A DNA stretch of 7,747 nucleotides from Bacteroidales bacterium (lineage in GTDB: Bacteria > Bacteroidota > Bacteroidia > Bacteroidales > NBLH01). Numbering within the stretch: position 1 is the stretch's first letter; the number at the start of each line of letters is the position of its first letter. The notes under the pieces were generated by a model. It was not told where the DNA came from and ran no database searches. It saw only the letters and a program-made list of their open reading frames with translations. The translations under genes were made by a program, and so were the position numbers. This document shows, piece by piece, positions 1-5,624 of this stretch. The stretch lies in the NCBI GenBank assembly GCA_029210905.1, contig JARGGF010000173.1, positions 1 through 7,747 on the forward strand, given 5' to 3'.

Positions 1-69
1 CTGGTGCCTAATACATCTAATAAAAACAGGGCAAAAAATCGCAGGGTTGAATTAAAAATTATTGAATAG
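1..69 (+). CDS. OmpA-family protein, C-terminal end only (5' truncated by window)
   Basis: Reading from base 1 gives 22 codons and then TAG: LVPNTSNKNRAKNRRVELKI followed by IE. The pattern P-N-x(5)-N-R-A-x-N-R-R-V-E is the hallmark end of the OmpA C-terminal peptidoglycan-binding domain, in which the N-R-A-x-N-R-R stretch forms part of the meso-diaminopimelate contact surface and last helix. The protein is therefore probably an outer-membrane or periplasmic protein that holds the envelope to peptidoglycan. Everything upstream, including any beta-barrel, TPR or lipoprotein signal, lies outside the window, so the architecture cannot be told. The next gene starts 400 bases later behind its own promoter and a hairpin, so the two are probably separate transcripts. 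Confidence 0.85.
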   Translation: MVPNTSNKNRAKNRRVELKIIE

Positions 70-130
70 TGACCATGTAGAAATTCCCGAGAGTATATGT
101 AGCGCAAAATACTGCATTACTTGATATTTT

Positions 131-198
131 TCGGATGACCGTCCATAATGATATAGGGAGTGACTGAATAAATGCCCTCATTATCAGCTGTCATCCGA
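131..198 (+). terminator. Long three-segment hairpin after the OmpA-family gene, probable terminator
   Basis: The outer stem pairs TCGGATGAC (131-139) with GTCATCCGA (190-198). After a 5x5 internal loop, ATAATGA (145-151) pairs with TCATTAT (178-184), and GGG (156-158) pairs with CCC (175-177). A T-rich stretch follows (199-219). The position, 62 bases after a stop codon, fits a transcription terminator. The stem is more elaborate than a usual intrinsic terminator and has an internal loop, so a small structured RNA or a processed 3' end is an alternative. Confidence 0.5.
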
Positions 199-231
199 TT
201 ATTTTATTTAATTTTTTCTAAAATTAACCAC

Positions 232-247
232 TGTTGATATTTCGTCA
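232..247 (+). promoter_or_regulatory. 16-bp pseudo-palindromic site, distal copy, block 1
   Basis: TGTTGATATTTCGTCA. It is identical to the sites at 5490-5505 and 5521-5536. It fits the symmetric consensus TGWYGAWATWTCRWCA, derived here from the copies in this window. Dyad symmetry plus a place upstream of a -24/-12 promoter suggests an upstream activator sequence for a dimeric NtrC-family enhancer-binding protein. The binding protein is not in the window. Confidence 0.6.
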
Positions 248-261
248 CCTTTTTTCCTGAT

Positions 262-277
262 TGTTTATATATCGTCA
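262..277 (+). promoter_or_regulatory. 16-bp pseudo-palindromic site, proximal copy, block 1
   Basis: TGTTTATATATCGTCA differs from the 232-247 copy at two positions, and one of them breaks the symmetric consensus (G5 to T). It starts 30 bp after the first copy, about three helical turns, and the similarity continues into the following T-rich/CC/GATT bases. The site starts 82 bp before the GG of the promoter at 343-358, the same spacing as in the second block. Its 3' half also forms the left arm of an inverted repeat: CGTCATTTTTCC (273-284) against GGAAAATGACG (300-310). Confidence 0.55.
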
Positions 278-342
278 TTTTTCCGATTTTAAGCAGATTG
301 GAAAATGACGTAATTAGCTGATATGTAAGTTGATATAATCAT

Positions 343-358
343 TGGTACGTGTGTTGAT
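343..358 (+). promoter_or_regulatory. Sigma-54-like (-24/-12) promoter for the phosphoesterase gene
   Basis: TGGTACG-TGTG-TTGAT closely follows the RpoN consensus TGGCACR-N4-TTGCW. The -24 GG is at 344-345 and the -12 dinucleotide is GA rather than GC at 356-357. Predicted transcription would start near 368-370, giving a leader of about 100 nt that includes the hairpin at 416-447. The same motif with the same flank (ATAATCATTGG) recurs at 5602-5617, which is the main support. The non-GC -12 is the main doubt. Confidence 0.5.
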
Positions 359-415
359 ATAAAATGGATGTAAAACATCAAATTAGAATTAAACAAAGGT
401 AATTGAATAAAAAGA

Positions 416-447
416 AAAGGAGGAAGCCGAAAATCCTTTGCAGAGTA
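416..447 (+). promoter_or_regulatory. Leader hairpin motif, copy 1 (before phosphoesterase gene)
   Basis: AAAGGA (416-421) pairs with TCCTTT (434-439), enclosing the 12-nt loop GGAAGCCGAAAA (422-433). AGAGTA follows at 442-447 and ends 23 nt before the ATG at 471. The same 12-nt loop and the AGAGTA tail are found 24 nt before the ATG at 4725 (copy 2b), and a variant loop is found in copy 2a. I do not recognise this as a known riboswitch. Its fixed distance from the start codon suggests control of translation, or a protein- or sRNA-binding leader. The AGGAGG in the 5' arm resembles a Shine-Dalgarno sequence but lies about 45 nt from the ATG and is paired. Confidence 0.55.
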
Positions 448-470
448 GGTAAGTTTTAACAATTAAACAA

Positions 471-1805
471 ATGCAAAATACAATAAGAATTTTAATGGCG
501 ATTATCATCATTGTGGCTATTGGCATAAATATTTCGTGCAAAAAATCAGATCCGGTAAATCCTGCCCTTCCTGGAGAAAACCCCTTTAATAATGGCAGTA
601 ATGAGAGAAATATGATAGTTGTTCTAAGCGATATGCATCTTGGGGCTGACATAAATTATGCCGAGTGCAATGAAAACCGCGCAACTCTGGAGACATTGCT
701 GTATCAAATAAGAGGGGCTGCAACTGTTAAAGAACTGGTTATTGCAGGAGATTTAATTGACGAATGGTTTGTGCCAGCTGAGGTAGACACCTATGCAGGA
801 AAAGGACAAAGTGATTTTGTGCAACGCGTAGCCGCTACTAACAAAGGGGTATTTGATGCCTTTAATGCTATAATAAAAGATGGAAAAATTTTAGTTACCT
901 ATGTGCCCGGAAACCATGATTTAGCAATTACAGCTGAAAGCGTCAGCCTTATTTTACCCGGCATAAATCAAGCACGCGAAAATCAGCAGGGTTTAGGTAC
1001 TTATTCTCCTGATGGTTGCCCAAAATTGGCAATTGAACACGGGCACCGCTATAATTTTTTCTGTGCGCCAGATCCTTTTTCCAATAAAGACATTGCACCA
1101 GGCAGTATAATGCCTCCAGGCTACTTTTTTACAAGAATAGCAACCCAGCATGTTATTGAAAATTGCAAAACTCCAGGCGATGAGATGCCAATAGTTACCC
1201 CAAATACGACTGGAGATGCAAGTCAGTATCTAGTATATGTTTATTGGCAAGTTTGGCAGGGATTGATGTCCTCGCTACCTGTTAATGAAAAGTTTAGCGA
1301 TAAAATGATTGTCACCAACATTGATGGATATACTCAAAACTATTCAATCAATGATTTAATGCCTTCACAATCAATAACTGACGGATTTATTGACATGAAT
1401 CTATATAAAGGAATTATGGAAAATTGGGACGATAGGCAAAATATCAACAATGTTCCAACTTATATCACGCTAAAGGACGCAATCTCGAAATCAGCTTCTA
1501 ATGGAGCAACTGATTCGATGGCGCTTTCACAATACTTTTTGAATTCAGACTCCGATAAAAGAATTGTCATTTTTGGACACACACACGATCCTAAGATTCA
1601 GGAATTTAAAAACCTCGACCTACAAAAATGCATCTATGCCAACTCCGGAACATGGATTGATGATAATAAGACTGCTGACACTAAAATGAATTTTATTGTA
1701 GTAACACCACAGAATAATGATGCTTCTTCTCAAACATACGTAAAACTATACTATTGCGATGATATGGGGATAAATGAAAAGTCCGCAGAATCATTGCGAT
1801 ATTAG
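471..1805 (+). CDS. Lipid-anchored calcineurin-like metallophosphoesterase (LpxH-like fold)
   Basis: This is a 444-residue predicted lipoprotein. A hydrophobic signal (about 5-21) ends in a lipobox with Cys23 (N-I-S-C), followed by KKSDP and a short Pro/Asn-rich linker. The dinuclear-metal phosphoesterase motifs occur in order: S-D54-M-H56-L-G, G-D94-L-I-D-E-W, G-N148-H149-D, E-H190-G-H192 and G-H370-T-H372-D-P, then NSGTW (391-395), which often closes this fold. All metal ligands expected for the calcineurin-like family appear present. The DxHLG, GDxxDEW and EHGH combination resembles LpxH and related UDP-2,3-diacylglucosamine hydrolases. However, LpxH acts in the cytoplasm and is much shorter, whereas this protein is exported and has a large insert between about 195 and 360. 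Its substrate is unknown; an envelope phosphoester or extracellular nucleotide is possible. The ATG at 471 is the only sensible start, because an in-frame TAA lies at 450-452. A sigma-54-like promoter and a leader hairpin precede it. Confidence 0.88.
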   Translation: MQNTIRILMAIIIIVAIGINISCKKSDPVNPALPGENPFNNGSNERNMIVVLSDMHLGADINYAECNENRATLETLLYQIRGAATVKELVIAGDLIDEWFVPAEVDTYAGKGQSDFVQRVAATNKGVFDAFNAIIKDGKILVTYVPGNHDLAITAESVSLILPGINQARENQQGLGTYSPDGCPKLAIEHGHRYNFFCAPDPFSNKDIAPGSIMPPGYFFTRIATQHVIENCKTPGDEMPIVTPNTTGDASQYLVYVYWQVWQGLMSSLPVNEKFSDKMIVTNIDGYTQNYSINDLMPSQSITDGFIDMNLYKGIMENWDDRQNINNVPTYITLKDAISKSASNGATDSMALSQYFLNSDSDKRIVIFGHTHDPKIQEFKNLDLQKCIYANSGTWIDDNKTADTKMNFIVVTPQNNDASSQTYVKLYYCDDMGINEKSAESLRY

Positions 1806-1824
1806 TTTTAGACAATTTTCATTA

Positions 1825-1871
1825 GTTTCCGATTAAAACCAGTTGATTTTCAACTGGTTTTAATCGGAAAC
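1825..1871 (+). terminator. Perfect 22-bp-stem inverted repeat, probable (bidirectional) terminator
   Basis: Arms 1825-1846 and 1850-1871 are perfect reverse complements around a TTT loop. The inner part, CCAGTTGA/TCAACTGG flanked by AAAA on the left and TTTT on the right, looks like a classic intrinsic terminator that works in either direction. The stem then continues outward through ATTAATC-type and GGAAAC pairs, which is longer than needed. It starts 19 bases after the phosphoesterase stop and ends 34 bases before the next ATG. It could stop or attenuate readthrough into the large lipoprotein gene. Confidence 0.7.
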
Positions 1872-1905
1872 AAGTGGGAAATTATAATAAATAAAAATAA
1901 AAAAT

Positions 1906-4182
1906 ATGAAAGTCAAAAAGTTTTTAAACAGTTCGGGACCAGCATTGCTGCTTTTTATATTGCTTATCATGCTTGCAGTTTCGTGCAGGAGAGATTTTGA
2001 TGATCCTTCGCCCGAAGAAATACCACCATTTGAATTCGAGGATGATGGTGACCCTGCCGTTTTCCCTGATGACCCAGCAGACATTATTTGGCAAGATTTC
2101 CCAGAGGCAGCTTTCCCAGCCAATGAAATTAAAGAATTAGGCGAGGGACTTAATCTTGAGAAATTTTTTGAGGGCTTAGAAATTGGAGGTCTTATTTTTG
2201 AAATCTATGATTATTTTCATACCGAAGCAAGATTCGATGAAATTGATGATAAATTGAATGATATTGAGAAACAAATTGACGAACTGGAAGATAAAATGGA
2301 TCAATTGGAGAAAGAAATAGACAATATAAATCAGAATATAAATGATTTAGCTACAACTGATGAAACAATTGCTATAGATGGAATTACTTCAGATATAGAA
2401 ATCGCATATGGCGATTTAAACATAGACGGTTTTATGTTTTACTCCACAATGGCCAAAGCTTATCAGGAAAATCCAACCAATCAATCAAATATAGACCAAA
2501 TGGCATATTTGAAATCATATATTCCTACTTATGTTCACAAAATATATCCTGGTGATCCTGGTTCGTCGATGGCTAACCTAAATCATAAGATATATACCTA
2601 CTTATGCGCAGGAGTATTAACAGATCATAATGCATTGCACGCATATGCTAAAACATTGGTAGTTAAAAGTGAAGGGCAACTTATAGACTCAACCCGCGCA
2701 ATGAATACCTATTTATATTTAGAAAGCTATTTTTTGAAAATTGTGAATTACCAATTTCAAGCAGCCACCATATATATGAATGCAGCTCATTTTTTAGACT
2801 CCACCCGGACTTTAGGCTTCGAGAAACAATACTGGAAATCTTTCAGCAAAGATATTACAGAGGAAATTGAATATTTTCAGCAAATGGTAGATTATTTAAC
2901 AGTTAATATGGCTGAATACAGGGACAAACAAAGGTTCGTGAACGATATGCAATATGCTAACGTAGGTTTGGCTCCTGATCATATTTTTAATAGTGTGTAT
3001 GCACGTTCGCAATTTGTGGCCAATATGCTTTATAGTGCTTTAGGCATTAAACCTCCGGTTGTAAGTGGGCATATTTTAATACCAGCAAGATATACAACTG
3101 ATGGCAGCGCTTCATCACCATCATTTAACCTGAGCATTGGTGCCTCAAATATTGTGGCTACCGCAAGTAATCCTATTTACAGTATGATACCCTACACATA
3201 TTGGCAAAATCAAACTTGTCATCCAGACAACAAGTGGGTAGTTTACCGCTTTTCTACAGATACAAACATCGTTTGGCCAGATGTAACGCAGGATATCAAG
3301 GTTTTAAGTCCACCCTGGCCAAGTAATGGAATTGCAAAAGGAAGTGTTACTGCATTATACTACAATCCCCGGAATCCCAGTCAAACATCAAAAGTGAAAA
3401 CGGACTCCTGTACATTTCAATTCGGATATTTTTCGGCCAATTGGCAATGGGGTTATCTATACCTCTCGCAAAATGCCGACAATGATGCGTGGGGAAGAAA
3501 TTCTACCTATTTATATACTAAACATTACAATCGTCAAATTTATGATTATCCTGGGGTTTATTTTTGGCCTACAGTTCCTCTTGGCGGGAATACGAGTAAG
3601 CAGCATTCATCTGACGGTGGGTTTCATTTTACTGATTCTAAGGCTATTGATTTTTATCACAATTCTAATTTCTCTGCTGATGGTACCATGCAGGCTGTCG
3701 GTACTCGAACCAATGCTGATAAGAAGGCAACCAAACATGATTATTATTTTATTATTGCCGATTATTTAATTCGCAATGTAAAAACAAGCGCCGATATCCC
3801 AACAAATAAAAATAATAAAACGAAAACTTCCCTTCAGGCATGGGGAGCAGTTGATGGATATTGTAACACATCCAGCACACACCCTTCTAAACTTATTGCA
3901 AGTATGGGAACTGAGTGTGACCATTTTGATAATGGAGACACAAGAGCAAAAAATCTGAAGGGAGACGTATTTGAGAATACTTTTACTTCTTCTAGTAGCA
4001 ACCCAAGCTACAATTATTTTGGTACTAGTGATATTAACGAGAGTAATACCTACGATCAAGCTGGGTTTGGTTATTATTTTGAAGAGAAATATGATAAAAA
4101 GAAAACCAGTGCACTTCCATTAAAAATTGTAATGAATTTTTATTACCAATTTATTTATACGGGTACCTACCCTGCGAATTAA
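1906..4182 (+). CDS. Large lipoprotein of unknown function with coiled coil and beta-rich C-terminal half
   Basis: I do not recognise this 758-residue protein. A signal segment (about 12-26) ends in a lipobox with Cys27 (L-A-V-S-C). It is followed by RRDFDDPSPEE and a very acidic, Pro-rich linker to about residue 65. Acidic residues just after the lipid-modified Cys are typical of Bacteroidota lipoproteins exported to the cell surface, so surface display is plausible. Residues about 106-150 form a strong heptad coiled coil (DEIDDKLNDIEKQIDELEDK and onward). Residues about 160-380 look mostly helical, with an amphipathic or hydrophobic stretch at 268-298. From about 388 to the end the sequence is beta-like and rich in Tyr, Trp, Asn and Ser (for example NWQWGYLYL near 512-520). 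No catalytic motif was seen. A helical plus beta layout can occur in pore-forming or adhesin-type proteins, but that is speculation. The ATG at 1906 is chosen because the signal peptide starts there and an A-rich leader precedes it. A terminator-like hairpin lies upstream and another downstream, so the gene may be monocistronic. Confidence 0.85.
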   Translation: MKVKKFLNSSGPALLLFILLIMLAVSCRRDFDDPSPEEIPPFEFEDDGDPAVFPDDPADIIWQDFPEAAFPANEIKELGEGLNLEKFFEGLEIGGLIFEIYDYFHTEARFDEIDDKLNDIEKQIDELEDKMDQLEKEIDNINQNINDLATTDETIAIDGITSDIEIAYGDLNIDGFMFYSTMAKAYQENPTNQSNIDQMAYLKSYIPTYVHKIYPGDPGSSMANLNHKIYTYLCAGVLTDHNALHAYAKTLVVKSEGQLIDSTRAMNTYLYLESYFLKIVNYQFQAATIYMNAAHFLDSTRTLGFEKQYWKSFSKDITEEIEYFQQMVDYLTVNMAEYRDKQRFVNDMQYANVGLAPDHIFNSVYARSQFVANMLYSALGIKPPVVSGHILIPARYTTDGSASSPSFNLSIGASNIVATASNPIYSMIPYTYWQNQTCHPDNKWVVYRFSTDTNIVWPDVTQDIKVLSPPWPSNGIAKGSVTALYYNPRNPSQTSKVKTDSCTFQFGYFSANWQWGYLYLSQNADNDAWGRNSTYLYTKHYNRQIYDYPGVYFWPTVPLGGNTSKQHSSDGGFHFTDSKAIDFYHNSNFSADGTMQAVGTRTNADKKATKHDYYFIIADYLIRNVKTSADIPTNKNNKTKTSLQAWGAVDGYCNTSSTHPSKLIASMGTECDHFDNGDTRAKNLKGDVFENTFTSSSSNPSYNYFGTSDINESNTYDQAGFGYYFEEKYDKKKTSALPLKIVMNFYYQFIYTGTYPAN

Positions 4183-4202
4183 TAAAAGGAAGTAATCTTT
4201 TT

Positions 4203-4251
4203 AATTTGAAAAATTGCCTTCCGCAGAAACTGGAAAGCTTTTTTTCAAATT
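4203..4251 (+). terminator. Intrinsic terminator after the large lipoprotein gene
   Basis: GCCTTCC (4216-4222) pairs with GGAAAGC (4232-4238) with one G-T-type mismatch or wobble around a 9-nt loop. A seven-T tract follows immediately (4239-4245). The pairing can extend outward, AATTTGAAAAA against TTTTTTCAAATT. It lies 20 bases after the stop codon at 4180-4182. Confidence 0.75.
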
Positions 4252-4296
4252 CGTGTTCCTTTTCTCTATTAAAAGAATTATTTAAAAACTCATTAC

Positions 4297-4312
4297 TGAC
4301 GATATTTCAACA
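4297..4312 (-). promoter_or_regulatory. 16-bp pseudo-palindromic site, single inverted copy
   Basis: TGACGATATTTCAACA on the + strand reads TGTTGAAATATCGTCA on the - strand, two changes from the sites at 232, 5490 and 5521. Both changes keep the symmetric consensus TGWYGAWATWTCRWCA. It lies about 410 bp before the beta-barrel start at 4725. No good -24/-12 promoter was found between them, so a role in that gene's control is possible but unproven. Confidence 0.4.
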
Positions 4313-4641
4313 ATCGATAAAACAAGGCAGTTGAATACTACTGAACTTGCTGGTAATTGATAAAATTATAAATAAGCTATGATAATTCACCAAAAATACT
4401 TGTTGACTTTCGCATTCGCCCTACTATACTTCAATTGTTCCCTGTGTTTATGTAATTGCCTATTATTCTGGTGATTGAAAAGTAGTCGATACCATTTGAT
4501 CTAAAATTATTGTTCTTATTTACTTGTTTGAACCAATTAATGGTTAGAAAATTAGGATCGCATAGTCGTACATCTTTAGTATAAAACATGGAAGATTTCA
4601 ATTAATGCGAATATTCAATCTTTGTATTTGTAAAACAAACA

Positions 4642-4671
4642 AAGGAGGCACAGGAAAATCCTTAAAGAGTA
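4642..4671 (+). promoter_or_regulatory. Leader hairpin motif, copy 2a (first of tandem pair)
   Basis: AAGGA (4642-4646) pairs with TCCTT (4659-4663) around the 12-nt loop GGCACAGGAAAA, and AGAGTA follows at 4666-4671. Stem, loop length and tail match copy 1 (416-447), while the loop differs in its first half. The GGA of this copy and the GGT of copy 2b are 31 nt apart. Confidence 0.5.
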
Positions 4672-4674
4672 CTG

Positions 4675-4700
4675 GGTGGAAGCCGAAAAACCAAAGAGTA
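4675..4700 (+). promoter_or_regulatory. Leader hairpin motif, copy 2b (adjacent to beta-barrel start)
   Basis: GGT (4675-4677) pairs with ACC (4690-4692) around the loop GGAAGCCGAAAA, which is identical to copy 1. AGAGTA follows at 4695-4700 and ends 24 nt before the ATG at 4725 (23 nt in copy 1). The third stem pair is T-A here and A-T in the other copies, a compensatory change. The stem is shorter than in the other copies, and the next pair outward is a mismatch. Confidence 0.5.
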
Positions 4701-4724
4701 AGCAATATTCAAATTATCTATTAT

Positions 4725-5426
4725 ATGAAGTATTTATTAAGAACATTTGCAATTAGTGCATTAATTGCATTGAATATACAAACCCAGGCACAAGTGAAAC
4801 TTGGTGTAAAAGCCGGGCTAAATATAAATAATATCAGTCAAAACTTTAAAGAAAGTGACTTGGAATATAAAAACAAAATGTCTTTAGGATACAACATTGG
4901 TGTAACTGTTGATTTTGGATTAATTGATGCTTTATGTCTTCAGTCTGGTTTAATGCTGACTAGTAAAGGATTTAGTTATGACCTCGAAGAAGAATGGGGA
5001 GTAGGTACTGAAGGATATGATAGGGTTATTTATAACTATCTTGAAGTTCCAGTAAATTTTGCTTATAAAATTAATGATTTTCAAATCTATGCAGGTCCCT
5101 ATTTAGCAATTGGAATTGGTGGCAAAAACAAATGGAATGTTACATACGATGGAGCGAGTTATGCAGATGAATACAAATATAAACCTGTTTTTGGAGAAGT
5201 TGGTGAAGGATACTTAGATGCAGATGATGATGCTTATAGCGCTTTAGATTATGGAATAAATTTTGGAGCTGGTTACCAAATTGGTCCAATGTTAATCAAT
5301 GCTGGATATTCACTTGGTTTAGGAAACTTAACACCAGCATATAAAGGATATGTTAGTGACCGAAAGGATTTTAAAGTATCAAATAGAGTTATCTCTCTTT
5401 CAGTTAGTTATTTCTTTGGAGAATAG
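4725..5426 (+). CDS. PorT-family-like outer-membrane beta-barrel protein
   Basis: This 233-residue protein begins with a clear signal peptide (MKYLLRTFAISALIALNIQ, cleavage after TQAQ near residue 23). The mature start VKLGVKAGLNINN is typical of the small Bacteroidota outer-membrane beta-barrel family (PorT-like, OMP_b-brl_2). Alternating amphipathic strands with Gly/Tyr turns run through the whole protein. Examples are LGYNIGVTVDFGL, YNYLEVPVNFAYKI, FQIYAGPYLAIGIGG, YGINFGAGYQIGPMLINAGY and a final VISLSVSYFFGE with the aromatic C-terminus of a barrel. It should sit in the outer membrane, and its role (structural, transport or secretion accessory) cannot be told. The ATG at 4725 is preferred over the in-frame ATG at 4605, because the extra 40 residues would put the signal peptide inside the protein and would translate the tandem leader hairpins. 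It stands alone between non-coding regions. Confidence 0.87.
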   Translation: MKYLLRTFAISALIALNIQTQAQVKLGVKAGLNINNISQNFKESDLEYKNKMSLGYNIGVTVDFGLIDALCLQSGLMLTSKGFSYDLEEEWGVGTEGYDRVIYNYLEVPVNFAYKINDFQIYAGPYLAIGIGGKNKWNVTYDGASYADEYKYKPVFGEVGEGYLDADDDAYSALDYGINFGAGYQIGPMLINAGYSLGLGNLTPAYKGYVSDRKDFKVSNRVISLSVSYFFGE

Positions 5427-5489
5427 AATAACTTGATCAACACACAGTCATACGAAATAAATAATAAACTGCTACCTTTTAATTCCAAC

Positions 5490-5505
5490 TGTTGATATTT
5501 CGTCA
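5490..5505 (+). promoter_or_regulatory. 16-bp pseudo-palindromic site, distal copy, block 2
   Basis: TGTTGATATTTCGTCA, identical to the site at 232-247. A related core, TTGATATTTCAA (5507-5518), sits directly between this copy and the next. Block 2 may therefore carry three contacts spaced about 15-16 bp apart. Confidence 0.6.
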
Positions 5506-5520
5506 TTTGATATTTCAAAC

Positions 5521-5536
5521 TGTTGATATTTCGTCA
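5521..5536 (+). promoter_or_regulatory. 16-bp pseudo-palindromic site, proximal copy, block 2
   Basis: TGTTGATATTTCGTCA, exact copy, starting 31 bp after the 5490 copy. It starts 82 bp before the GG at 5603-5604, the same distance as in block 1. An imperfect inverted repeat follows (CGTCATTTTTCT at 5532-5543 against AGAAAATGTCA at 5559-5569), as in block 1. Confidence 0.6.
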
Positions 5537-5601
5537 TTTTTCTGATTTTACAAGTAGAAGAAAATGTCATAATATGTTCATATACAATTAATTATAATCA
5601 T

Positions 5602-5617
5602 TGGCACATGTGTTGAC
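5602..5617 (+). promoter_or_regulatory. Sigma-54-like (-24/-12) promoter at the thioredoxin-like gene
   Basis: TGGCACA-TGTG-TTGAC matches TGGCACR-N4-TTGCW except for A in place of C at -12. The flank AATCATTGG is shared with the promoter at 343-358. Transcription would be expected near 5627-5629, which falls just after the ATG at 5625. The mapping of promoter and start codon therefore conflicts unless the message is leaderless or one of the two calls is off by a few bases. Confidence 0.5.
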
Positions 5618-5624
5618 ACTAAAT

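Larger units (their letters stand above)
70..470 (+). other. Intergenic region between OmpA-family gene and phosphoesterase gene
   Basis: No credible gene is seen in these 401 bases. They hold, in order, a long imperfect hairpin (131-198), two 16-bp pseudo-palindromic sites (232-247, 262-277), an inverted repeat overlapping the second site (273-310), a sigma-54-like promoter (343-358) and a leader hairpin (416-447) close to the next start codon. A 12-codon reading frame (ATG at 364 to TAA at 402) exists just after the promoter, but nothing supports its translation. Confidence 0.8.
4183..4724 (+). other. Intergenic region between large lipoprotein and beta-barrel genes
   Basis: These 542 bases hold a terminator (4203-4251), one inverted copy of the 16-bp regulatory site (4297-4312) and two tandem leader hairpins (4642-4700). 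Between 4313 and 4600 I see no convincing gene, no clear GG-N10-GC promoter and only weak imperfect inverted repeats (for example TGGTAATT at 4351 against AATTCACCA near 4384). A reading frame open from an ATG at 4605 joins the beta-barrel gene in frame but runs through the hairpin motif and is not taken as coding. Confidence 0.7.

Noticed and set aside
232..277. CRISPR array or phage attachment site from the repeated 16-mers
   Set aside because: Only two copies per block, repeats too short, very short unequal gaps, no cas genes and no integrase. The fixed position relative to a promoter fits regulatory sites better.
364..402. Small ORF of 12 codons after the first promoter
   Set aside because: No ribosome-binding context, no biased composition and no counterpart in the second block. 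Too short to support.
416..460. Cobalamin riboswitch fragment, because of GGAAGCCGAAAATCC-like bases
   Set aside because: The conserved B12-box and surrounding helices are absent, and the stem-loop is far too small. The resemblance is limited to a few bases.
389..652. Minus-strand ORF of 87 codons over the start of the phosphoesterase gene
   Set aside because: Antisense to a well-supported gene and its leader hairpin, with no recognisable protein features beyond the antisense of a hydrophobic signal.
1860..2123. Minus-strand ORF of 87 codons rich in Ser/Gly
   Set aside because: It is the antisense reading of the acidic linker of the large lipoprotein and overlaps the terminator-like hairpin. 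No supporting features.
2700..2810. Insecticidal (Cry-type) toxin helix similarity in the large lipoprotein (YFLKIVNYQFQAATIYMNAA)
   Set aside because: Only a loose helical resemblance by eye. No Cry block motifs were found, so no toxin call is made.
4605..4724. In-frame 40-codon N-terminal extension of the beta-barrel gene from the ATG at 4605
   Set aside because: It would bury a clear signal peptide, and it runs through the tandem leader hairpins, which also occur before the phosphoesterase gene where the upstream frame is closed.
5601..5624. TTG start at 5601 for the thioredoxin-like gene
   Set aside because: The codons coincide with the sigma-54-like promoter element, which is conserved at 343-358 in a non-coding setting. 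ATG at 5625 gives a normal domain length.
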